From: an uncultured Lachnospiraceae bacterium
GTDB lineage: Bacteria; Bacillota; Clostridia; Lachnospirales; Lachnospiraceae
NCBI GenBank assembly: GCA_947177925.1
Contig: CAMWWJ010000098.1
Span: 1-10,537 of the forward strand
Direction: 5' to 3'
DNA length: 10,537 bases
The notes beneath the pieces were generated by a model. The model worked only from the letters and a program-made list of their open reading frames with translations, was not told the origin of the DNA and searched no databases. This document shows, one piece after another, positions 5,517 through 10,537 of this stretch. Position numbers and translations under genes: made by a program. The first letter of the stretch is position 1; each line of letters starts with the position of its first letter.

Positions 5517-7931
5517 ATGGCAGTACCGTACAATCATCGTGAGATTGAACAAAAATGGAGAAAAGAATGGGAAAAAAATCCCGTTAACGTAAATGACGGC
5601 AAAAAGCCCAAATATTATTGTCTGGATATGTTTCCCTATCCATCAGGAAATGGACTACATGTAGGACACTGGAGAGGATATGTGATTTCGGATGTATGGA
5701 GCCGCTACAAAATGCTGAACGGCGGACATTATATCATTCACCCCATGGGCTGGGATGCCTTTGGACTGCCGGCAGAGAACTATGCCATTAAAATGGGCGT
5801 CCATCCTGCAAAATCAACGGCGGAAAATGTGGCAAATATCAAAAAGCAGATTAATGAAATCGCTGCTTTATATGACTGGGACATGGAAGTGAACACCACA
5901 GATCCCGGATTTTATAAATGGACACAATGGATTTTTGTTAAAATGTTCAAGGAAGGCCTTGCTTATGAAAAGGAAATGCCCATTAACTGGTGTCCTTCCT
6001 GTAAGACAGGTCTTGCCAATGAAGAAGTGGTAAACGGAAAATGTGAGCGCTGCGGTGCCGATGTGACAAAGAAGAATCTAAAGCAGTGGATGCTTCGCAT
6101 AACCAAATATGCCGACAGGCTCCTTGCAGACTTAGACAAGCTGGACTGGCCGGAAAAGGTAAAGAAGATGCAGGCAGACTGGATTGGAAAATCCTATGGT
6201 GCGGAGGTTGACTTTCAAGTAGACGGCATGGAAGAGGCCATTACCGTTTATACCACAAGACCGGACACCCTTCATGGGGCAACCTTTATGGTTTTAGCGC
6301 CGGAGCATGCCCTGGCGGCAAAGCTGGCTACAGAAGAAACAAAAGAGGCAGTGGAAAAATACATTTATGATGCATCCATGAAATCAAATGTGGACCGTCT
6401 GCAGGATAAAGAAAAAACAGGTGTATTTACCGGTTCTTATGCAATCAATCCGTTAAACGGAAAGAAGGTTCCCATCTGGTTGTCCGATTATGTACTTGCC
6501 GATTACGGTACGGGCGCCATTATGTGCGTGCCTGCCCATGATGACCGTGACTTTGAATTTGCTACCAAATTCAATATTCCCATTATTCAGGTTATCGCAA
6601 AAGATGGAAAAGAAATTGAAAATATGACGGAGGCTTATACGGAAGCAAACGGCACCATGATCAATTCCGGTGACTGGAACGGCATGGAATCCTCCGTATT
6701 AAAGAAAGAAGCTCCTGAAATGATTGAAAAAATGGGCTTTGGACGGAAAACCACCAACTACAAGCTGAGAGACTGGGTATTTTCCAGACAGCGCTACTGG
6801 GGCGAGCCTATACCAATCGTTCATTGTGAAAAGTGTGGAGCAGTTCCGGTGCCGGAAGAAGAGCTTCCTCTGTTATTGCCGGAAGTAGAATCTTATCAGC
6901 CTACCGGTACGGGAGAATCTCCCCTTGCAGACATTGCGGAGTGGGTAAATACCACATGTCCGTGCTGCGGCGCGCCTGCAAAACGGGAAACCAACACGAT
7001 GCCCCAGTGGGCAGGATCTTCCTGGTACTTCTTGCGCTATGTGGACAGCAAAAATGACAAGGAGCTGGTAAGCAGGGAAAAAGCGGATCAGTATCTGCCT
7101 GTGGATATGTATATCGGCGGTGTGGAGCATGCAGTACTTCACCTGTTGTACTCCCGCTTCTATACAAAGTTCTTATATGATATCGGTGTGGTTGACTTTG
7201 AAGAACCCTTTACCAAGTTATTCAATCAGGGAATGATTACCGGAAAGAACGGCATTAAGATGTCAAAATCCAAAGGAAACGTAGTGTCCCCTGACGATCT
7301 GGTAAGAGACTATGGCTGTGATTCCCTTAGAATGTATGAGCTGTTCGTAGGTCCGCCGGAACTGGATTCGGAATGGGACGACAGGGGAATTGACGGAGTA
7401 TACCGCTTCATCACCCGTTTCTGGAATCTGGTCATGGACAATAAGGACAGCGGCGTAGAAGCTACAAAGGAAATGTTGAAGGTCCGCAATAAGATGATAT
7501 TCGATATCAGCCAGAGACTGGAAAACTTCAGCTTGAATACAGTTGTTTCCGGTTTCATGGAATATAATAATAAGCTGATCGACATGGCAAAAAATGGCGG
7601 TGTGGATAAAGAAACTTTAAAAACGGCAGTGGTGCTGTTAGCTCCCTTTGCCCCCCACATCAGCGAAGAACTCTGGCATGAACTTGGGGAAACAGGCAGT
7701 GTGTTCCATGCCGTATGGCCAAAGGCAGACGAAAAAGCTATGGTGGATGACGAAAAAGAAATTGCCGTTCAGATTAACGGAAAGACGAAAGCAGTCATTA
7801 CCGTGCCGGCGGATATTGATAAGGACAGCGCTATTGCGGCAGGAAAGGAAGCGCTTGGTGATAAGCTTTCCGGCAATGTGGTAAAAGAAATTTATGTGCC
7901 GGGCAGGATTATCAATATTGTCATGAAATAA
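5517..7931 (+). CDS. leuS: Leucyl-tRNA synthetase
   Basis: A class Ia aminoacyl-tRNA synthetase that activates leucine and charges tRNA-Leu in the cytosol. It has 804 residues, the usual bacterial length. The HIGH-type motif is HVGH at 48-51 and KMSKS is at 581-585. A first zinc-finger-like pair is C159-x2-C162 / C176-x2-C179, and a second is C437-x2-C440 / C481-x2-C484. The CP1 editing domain, which hydrolyses mischarged tRNA, shows TTRPD at 246-250 and the block GTGAIMCVPAHDDRDFEFA, whose D345 corresponds to the conserved editing aspartate of E. coli LeuRS. The WAGSSWYFLRYVD block, the anticodon-binding helical domain and the C-terminal tRNA-binding domain are all present, so the gene looks intact and active. 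AGGAGG at 5503-5508 with an 8-nt spacer fixes the start. The leader is only about 70 nt and holds no T-box, which is notable since leuS of many Firmicutes is T-box controlled. Confidence 0.98.
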   Translation: MAVPYNHREIEQKWRKEWEKNPVNVNDGKKPKYYCLDMFPYPSGNGLHVGHWRGYVISDVWSRYKMLNGGHYIIHPMGWDAFGLPAENYAIKMGVHPAKSTAENVANIKKQINEIAALYDWDMEVNTTDPGFYKWTQWIFVKMFKEGLAYEKEMPINWCPSCKTGLANEEVVNGKCERCGADVTKKNLKQWMLRITKYADRLLADLDKLDWPEKVKKMQADWIGKSYGAEVDFQVDGMEEAITVYTTRPDTLHGATFMVLAPEHALAAKLATEETKEAVEKYIYDASMKSNVDRLQDKEKTGVFTGSYAINPLNGKKVPIWLSDYVLADYGTGAIMCVPAHDDRDFEFATKFNIPIIQVIAKDGKEIENMTEAYTEANGTMINSGDWNGMESSVLKKEAPEMIEKMGFGRKTTNYKLRDWVFSRQRYWGEPIPIVHCEKCGAVPVPEEELPLLLPEVESYQPTGTGESPLADIAEWVNTTCPCCGAPAKRETNTMPQWAGSSWYFLRYVDSKNDKELVSREKADQYLPVDMYIGGVEHAVLHLLYSRFYTKFLYDIGVVDFEEPFTKLFNQGMITGKNGIKMSKSKGNVVSPDDLVRDYGCDSLRMYELFVGPPELDSEWDDRGIDGVYRFITRFWNLVMDNKDSGVEATKEMLKVRNKMIFDISQRLENFSLNTVVSGFMEYNNKLIDMAKNGGVDKETLKTAVVLLAPFAPHISEELWHELGETGSVFHAVWPKADEKAMVDDEKEIAVQINGKTKAVITVPADIDKDSAIAAGKEALGDKLSGNVVKEIYVPGRIINIVMK

Positions 7932-7991
7932 GCAGAGAGCAACATGATTTCGTTTTGGTTCTCAGAGTGAAAACGATAACAAAAGTAAAAA

Positions 7992-8040
7992 AGAGAGGAA
8001 GTTGTTTATAATAAATATACAATTTCCTCTTTCTTTTTTT
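7992..8040 (+). terminator. Intrinsic terminator of leuS
   Basis: A 14-bp stem (7992-8005 with 8019-8032, including two G-T wobbles; core GAGGAAGTTGT/ACAATTTCCTC) has an AT-rich loop and is followed by C and TTTTTTT (8034-8040). It lies 60 nt after the leuS stop. Confidence 0.88.
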
Positions 8041-8064
8041 GTTGATGGTCACCCGTTTGACCTA

Positions 8065-8093
8065 TTGCTAAATATGGATCAATGGTATAAAAT
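8065..8093 (+). promoter_or_regulatory. Probable promoter of the 370-aa membrane protein
   Basis: TTGCTA (8065-8070), a 17-nt spacer, then TAAAAT (8088-8093). The overlapping TATAAA (8086-8091) is preceded by TGG, an extended -10 that lowers the need for a good -35. TTGACC at 8057-8062 is too far away. The leader would be about 45 nt. Confidence 0.5.
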
Positions 8094-8143
8094 GAATAGG
8101 CAGTTAAAATGGAATTCTAAAAAGAAGTTAGCGGAGGAGAAAG

Positions 8144-9256
8144 ATGTTAAAGGAACTAAAAGAAAAAAGTACAAAACAAACAAGAGCTGCGGTCATTATA
8201 TGTGTCATTATTTCCATTGCGCTGGTTGCAGTTGCTTGGTTTACAGGCTTTCATGTGCTGTTAAATGGAAAAGTGAATCTGTATGACCTGAAGGATGAGG
8301 AAATTGGAAAACAGAAACAATATGTGAGTGCAGATATTTATGCAATTATGGATTATTATGCCTATACAACGGAGGACGGAAAGACTACAGAAAAAGAATA
8401 TATCATTCCGGTAGGGGAGAAGTCGTACATCGGCCTTGTAGTAAGAGGGGACGACATGAAGAAATGTGATGAAATTATGCAGGAAACTGCAGATTATTTA
8501 AATGGGGAAAACGAACAGCTTCCAAAGTCCCTTCAGGTTGAAGGCACCATCATGCCAATGAGTGAGGACAGCCTGAAGTATTACAAGCAGTATTATGCGT
8601 CGACTGGATGGAGTGAGGAAGAACTGGAAGCATTTTTGCCATATTATTTAGGAGTAAATGAAATTGGTGGATTGGATAAAGACATTCTTTATTTTTTGTG
8701 TGTCCTTGCAGTGGTTCCAATTCTGATTGCAATCTGGAAGATTGTGAAAAACGCAAGAGGCGGCTATTATAAGATGATTACCGAATATTGCAAAAAGGCA
8801 CCTAATTATGACCAGGCAATGGCAGAGCTGGAACGTTTTTATCAGGCTACAGCGCCTGTACATGGTTTTCGGGTTGCAAGGGATTTTATTATGGCGCCAA
8901 ACGGAGTGAAAACCATATTGCTTGAAAGCAAGGAACTTTTATGGGCATATCCGGTAACTACGACACACCGGACAAATGGCATAAAAACCGGGACATCCTA
9001 TTCTGTCATGTTGAAGCTGCGAGATGGCAGAAATTATAATATAGGCTTAGGTAAACAGCAGGTTGAGGATGTTATAGCGATGATAGGGCAGAGGCTGCCA
9101 TTTGTATTTATAGGATATGACAAAGAATTAGAAAAGGCTTACAATTACAGTAAAAGAAGACAGGAACTGATTGCAGCAGCGGACCGAAAGATTGCGGAAA
9201 TGGATATGGCAGAGATGAGCATGCCGGAAATAAATATGCCTGAAATGAACATATAG
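8144..9256 (+). CDS. Two-TM membrane protein of unknown function with Met/acidic repeat tail
   Basis: A 370-residue protein with helices at about 15-36 and 181-200. The basic N-terminus (KELKEKSTKQTR) and the basic stretch after helix 2 (KIVKNARGGYYK) put residues ~40-180 outside and ~200-370 in the cytosol. The outer part starts GKVNLYDLKDEEIGKQKQYVSADIYAIMDYY. This recalls Clostridia membrane proteins annotated DUF6709, though I offer that only as a tentative resemblance. The inner part carries a beta-rich segment (TILLESKELLWAYPVTTTHRTNGIKTGTSYSVMLKLRDGRNYNIGLG), PH-like in pattern, then a charged helix and four tandem pentapeptides at residues 351-370. GGAGG (8133-8137) with a 6-nt spacer supports the start. 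A strong terminator follows. No catalytic residues are evident. Confidence 0.82.
   Translation: MLKELKEKSTKQTRAAVIICVIISIALVAVAWFTGFHVLLNGKVNLYDLKDEEIGKQKQYVSADIYAIMDYYAYTTEDGKTTEKEYIIPVGEKSYIGLVVRGDDMKKCDEIMQETADYLNGENEQLPKSLQVEGTIMPMSEDSLKYYKQYYASTGWSEEELEAFLPYYLGVNEIGGLDKDILYFLCVLAVVPILIAIWKIVKNARGGYYKMITEYCKKAPNYDQAMAELERFYQATAPVHGFRVARDFIMAPNGVKTILLESKELLWAYPVTTTHRTNGIKTGTSYSVMLKLRDGRNYNIGLGKQQVEDVIAMIGQRLPFVFIGYDKELEKAYNYSKRRQELIAAADRKIAEMDMAEMSMPEINMPEMNI
9194..9253 (+). repeat. Four tandem 15-nt units encoding Met/acidic pentapeptides
   Basis: The last 60 coding bases of the 370-aa protein are four 15-nt units encoding AEMDM, AEMSM, PEINM and PEMNI, pattern [A/P]-E-[M/I]-[D/S/N]-[M/I]. 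The DNA has diverged between units while the amino-acid pattern holds. That fits an old duplication kept by selection rather than fresh slippage. Confidence 0.75.
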
Positions 9257-9284
9257 GAATGGACGGGCATTAAATGAGATTTTT

Positions 9285-9326
9285 TAAGAGCATTCCCCAA
9301 ATACGGGGCAGTGCTCTTAGTTTTTT
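9285..9326 (+). terminator. Intrinsic terminator of the 370-aa gene
   Basis: TAAGAGCA (9285-9292) pairs with TGCTCTTA (9312-9319). An inner CCCC/GGGG stem (9295-9298 with 9305-9308) carries loop AAATAC, and TTTTTT (9321-9326) follows. On the opposite strand the hairpin is followed by A rather than T, so it should not act as a canonical terminator for the convergent minus-strand gene ending at 9339. Confidence 0.88.
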
Positions 9327-9338
9327 CGGATTGTCACT

Positions 9339-9611
9339 TTACCGCTTCTGGAACATCTTAATGATTTTGTCCATTTTCTGGATTTCATCGGCAGAGCTGT
9401 TTTCCTTTAAAACAGCAATAATCGTATCTACTTCCTCGTTGCTGAAGGAGATATGTTCTTTTTTTGCACGGTTAGCTAATGCTAACAAAAACGGAAGTCT
9501 TTCTTTTGGTCCGATGGTATCCATTTCAAAAACCAGCTTTTGTAAGAAATCCAGCTTTTCCCGGGAAATATGCCGGATTCGTTCATCCTCTTTCCAAGTA
9601 TCATTTTTCAT
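9339..9611 (-). CDS. Small helical protein of unknown function, overlapping the upstream gene
   Basis: A 90-residue, charged, apparently all-helical cytosolic protein (MKNDTWKEDERIRHISREKL...). It has no membrane segment and no recognised motif. I place the start at 9611, not at the longer in-frame ATG at 9659, because GGAGG (9624-9620) sits 8 nt upstream of 9611, and the longer form would read far into the preceding gene. With this start it overlaps the stop of the preceding gene by 11 nt, a sign of translational coupling and co-expression. Residues ~60-90 (EEVDTIIAVLKE...EIQKMDKIIKMFQKR) resemble residues ~69-103 of the upstream protein (MEVFLKE...AERIQKISNMMKSFK), so the two may be distant paralogues. 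No minus-strand U-tailed terminator follows. Confidence 0.7.
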   Translation of the reverse strand: MKNDTWKEDERIRHISREKLDFLQKLVFEMDTIGPKERLPFLLALANRAKKEHISFSNEEVDTIIAVLKENSSADEIQKMDKIIKMFQKR

Positions 9612-10077
9612 TTGAGCTGCCTCCATCCATAAACATTTCAAATAAAGCCATTTGTTCATCCGATAAGAGTCCTTTCAGCATATCGGGTGAAAAACCGCCA
9701 CCGCCACCGCCGCCCATATCTGTGCCAAACATATCCGTGCCGAATAAATCCATCATGGATTTCATTTCCTGAAAGGTTTTGAAGCTTTTCATCATATTGC
9801 TTATTTTTTGGATTCTTTCCGCTTCCTTTTCACTACAAAATGGCATAATTTCCTTTAGAAAAACTTCCATTCCGTAATTTTCAAATCCGCTACAGGCACA
9901 AAGCTGGTTTCTTAAATATTTTCCAAGGGAAAGAGTGTAATTTAGCTCCATATATTTAATGAAAATAGCACCGAAATACTGCTTATCCGGCGGCATGAGA
10001 GGAAGGGCCAGCTTCAGCATCTGGATATGGTTGCTTGTATATAATGTATCAAAGGCGGCAATTTTATCGTTTTCCAT
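9601..10077 (-). CDS. Met-rich protein of unknown function with poly-Gly linker
   Basis: A 158-residue protein I do not recognise. Residues 1-110 are mostly helical with LPLMPPDKQYFGAIFIKYMEL (24-44) and two cysteines at C60-A-C62. Then come two copies of FGTDM (112-121), seven glycines (122-128), and a C-terminal amphipathic helix (FSPDMLKGLLSDEQMALFEMF). Methionine makes up about 11% of residues. There is no signal peptide or clear membrane helix. The start is set at 10077 rather than the in-frame ATG at 10098, because AAAGGAG (10090-10084) sits 6 nt before it and would lie inside the coding region of the longer form. It is the middle gene of a minus-strand set: a coat-like Cys-rich gene upstream and the overlapping 90-aa gene downstream. 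The Gly hinge plus Met-rich helix suggests an assembly or partner-binding tail, by inference only. Confidence 0.75.
   Translation of the reverse strand: MENDKIAAFDTLYTSNHIQMLKLALPLMPPDKQYFGAIFIKYMELNYTLSLGKYLRNQLCACSGFENYGMEVFLKEIMPFCSEKEAERIQKISNMMKSFKTFQEMKSMMDLFGTDMFGTDMGGGGGGGFSPDMLKGLLSDEQMALFEMFMDGGSSNEK
9620..9624 (-). promoter_or_regulatory. Ribosome binding site fixing the start of the 90-aa gene
   Basis: GGAGG on the minus strand, 8 nt before the ATG at 9611. It lies inside the last codons of the upstream gene (Met-Asp-Gly-Gly-Ser), so initiation is linked to translation of that gene. Confidence 0.75.
9694..9744 (-). repeat. Tandem FGTDM units and seven-glycine run
   Basis: On the minus strand, 9744-9715 encodes FGTDM twice (two 15-nt units), followed by 9714-9694, seven GGC/GGT codons with a hexameric GGCGGT rhythm. 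Both blocks are prone to slippage without changing the frame, because the units are multiples of three. Confidence 0.75.
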
Positions 10078-10083
10078 AGAAAA

Positions 10084-10090
10084 CTCCTTT
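10084..10090 (-). promoter_or_regulatory. Ribosome binding site fixing the start of the 158-aa gene
   Basis: AAAGGAG on the minus strand with a 6-nt spacer to the ATG at 10077. The alternative ATG at 10098 has only a weak GGGGAACAGGA in front of it. Confidence 0.75.
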
Positions 10091-10134
10091 GTGTTCATTC
10101 CTGTTCCCCATTTTCAAAGGGATTTCTTTACTAC

Positions 10135-10163
10135 AGTGTATGCAAAAGGGCGATGTGATAGTA
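10135..10163 (-). promoter_or_regulatory. SigE-like (mother-cell) promoter motif before the 158-aa gene
   Basis: The minus strand reads CATACACT at 10142-10135, an exact match to the B. subtilis SigE -10 consensus CATACAMT. Fourteen nt upstream is TACTATC (10163-10157), which fits kmATATT at 5 of 7 positions. The start would be near 10128, about 50 nt before the ATG at 10077. No good SigA promoter was seen here. It overlaps the hairpin at 10144-10173. This rests on motif match and position only. Confidence 0.42.
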
Positions 10164-10173
10164 TCGCCCTTTT
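10144..10173 (-). terminator. Intrinsic terminator after the high-cysteine gene (bidirectional shape)
   Basis: A perfect 11-bp stem, AAAAGGGCGAT with ATCGCCCTTTT, has an 8-nt loop. On the minus strand it lies 85 nt past the stop of the high-cysteine gene and ends in TTTT. On the plus strand it ends in TTTTT. It separates the high-cysteine gene from the 158-aa gene, so these two are probably not one transcript. Confidence 0.75.
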
Positions 10174-10189
10174 TGACATCACCTTCTCT

Positions 10190-10221
10190 GATGTTCTCTC
10201 AGAGAGTCATCTGATTTTTTT
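10190..10221 (+). terminator. Plus-strand terminator-like hairpin opposite the minus-strand genes
   Basis: GATG/CATC (10190-10193 with 10208-10211) and CTCT/AGAG (10196-10199 with 10203-10206) form a stem with a small internal loop, followed by TGA and TTTTTTT (10215-10221). The U-tract exists only on the plus strand, where no gene is visible upstream. It may block antisense transcription, or be a chance structure. Confidence 0.4.
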
Positions 10222-10258
10222 ATTGCCGGTCATTGACAGACAAATTTACTGCTGGTAA

Positions 10259-10498
10259 TTAGCAGCCAAATCCATTGCCACCACAACAGCTGCTTAAGAT
10301 CAGAAGTAAGAGAATCAGTTCACAGCAATTGTTGTCGCCGCCGCCAAAGCCGCCTAAAAAGCCGCCACAGCCACAGCCGTTATCGCCATTGTTTCCGCAA
10401 ACTGCCAATAAAATAATAATCCAAATGATACTGCTGCAGCCACAGCCAGAATTGTTGTTTGAGCCACATCCGCAGTGGCTTGCTGTTAAATCACTCAT
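10259..10498 (-). CDS. Gly/Cys-rich small protein ('chorion class high-cysteine' type), coat-like
   Basis: A 79-residue protein with 12 cysteines and 19 glycines, opening MSDLTASHCGCGSNNNSGCGC. Two short hydrophobic stretches (IIWIIILLAV and ELILLLLILSS) are separated by a GCGCGGFLGGFGGGDNN segment, and it ends CCGGNGFGC. Proteins with this build are common in Lachnospiraceae and related Clostridia under the name 'chorion class high-cysteine HCB protein'. Their function is not established. The composition recalls small Cys/Gly spore coat or crust proteins, which can cross-link by disulfides or bind metals. GGAGG (10509-10505), 6 nt before the ATG, fixes the start. A SigK-like -10 motif is upstream at the window edge, and a terminator lies about 85 nt downstream. 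The spore-surface role is inference. Confidence 0.8.
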   Translation of the reverse strand: MSDLTASHCGCGSNNNSGCGCSSIIWIIILLAVCGNNGDNGCGCGGFLGGFGGGDNNCCELILLLLILSSCCGGNGFGC

Positions 10499-10527
10499 AT
10501 TGAGCCTCCATAATTTTGATTATGCTT

Positions 10528-10536
10528 TATACTATG
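10528..10536 (-). promoter_or_regulatory. -10 element of the high-cysteine gene, SigK-like
   Basis: The minus strand reads CATAGTATA at 10536-10528, matching the SigK/SigE-type -10 form CATANNNTA. An overlapping TATAAA (10531-10526) could equally be a SigA -10. The -35 region lies outside the window, so the two cannot be told apart. The leader to the ATG would be about 25 nt with the GGAGG inside it. Confidence 0.35.
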
Positions 10537-10537
10537 T

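Noticed and set aside
7957..7987. TCGTTTT/AAAACGA hairpin after leuS
   Set aside because: A 7-bp AT-rich stem with a 13-nt loop and no T-tract. The real terminator follows directly at 7992-8040.
8002..8286. 94-aa open frame on the plus strand before and across the start of the 370-aa gene
   Set aside because: It starts inside the leuS terminator hairpin, has no ribosome binding site, and overlaps the well-supported gene at 8144 in another frame.
9274..9615. 113-aa plus-strand open frame (and 9479-9772, 9959-10258)
   Set aside because: They are antisense to the minus-strand genes, begin within a terminator or gene body, lack ribosome binding sites, and show no family-like sequence.
9612..9659. 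Longer N-terminus (MNKWLYLKCLWMEAAQ) for the 90-aa gene
   Set aside because: It would extend the overlap with the preceding gene to 59 nt, while GGAGG sits 8 nt before the ATG at 9611.
10078..10098. Longer N-terminus (MNTKEFS) for the 158-aa gene
   Set aside because: The perfect AAAGGAG would lie inside the coding region. The ATG at 10077 is at the right distance from it.
1..10537. CRISPR arrays, tRNA/rRNA genes, insertion sequences, phage or toxin-antitoxin modules
   Set aside because: No regularly spaced repeats, cloverleaf sequences, transposase or integrase motifs, or toxin-antitoxin-like gene pairs with recognisable motifs were seen on either strand.

Overview
The window reads as chromosome of a low-to-middle GC, spore-forming-type Firmicute, most likely a Lachnospiraceae-like Clostridia member. 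Reasons: AGGAGG-class ribosome binding sites, TTGACA/TATAAT-type promoters, U-tailed intrinsic terminators after most genes, a Lachnospiraceae-style high-cysteine 'chorion class' small protein, an OFA-family MFS transporter and a bacterial-type LeuRS. There is no sign of phage, insertion sequence, CRISPR, tRNA or rRNA. Genus assignment is inference.

Layout, left to right. (1) 1-1275: the 3' part of an EF-G paralogue (domains III-V; the GTPase domain lies outside), followed 2 nt later by a small DUF3592-like gene and a strong terminator. (2) 1276-2057: an unrecognised membrane-anchored secreted protein, preceded by a second, decayed copy of the sequence around the upstream stop codon. (3) 2077-3893: a stand-alone 553-aa membrane protein with a large predicted outside domain, with its own promoter, an operator-like palindrome over the -10/start region, and a terminator. 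(4) 3896-5386: an OFA-family MFS transporter with a near-consensus promoter and a structured leader. (5) 5412-8040: leuS, with a promoter whose start site falls inside the left arm of a terminator hairpin, so the hairpin should stop read-through from the transporter but not leuS's own transcripts. No T-box is visible. (6) 8065-9326: a two-TM membrane protein ending in a methionine/acidic pentapeptide repeat. (7) 9339-10498, minus strand: a tiny Gly/Cys-rich coat-like protein, a Met-rich protein with a seven-glycine run, and a small helical protein whose start overlaps the preceding stop. Mother-cell-type (SigE/SigK-like) -10 motifs sit in front of the first two, making this a candidate uncharacterised sporulation locus.

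Most plus-strand units are independent one-gene transcripts separated by terminators, so neighbourhood says little about shared function. The exceptions are the EF-G paralogue with its small partner and the minus-strand cluster. The least-described parts are the minus-strand cluster, the leuS insulator hairpin and the two unknown membrane proteins. No complete novel defence, toxin or mobile system is visible.
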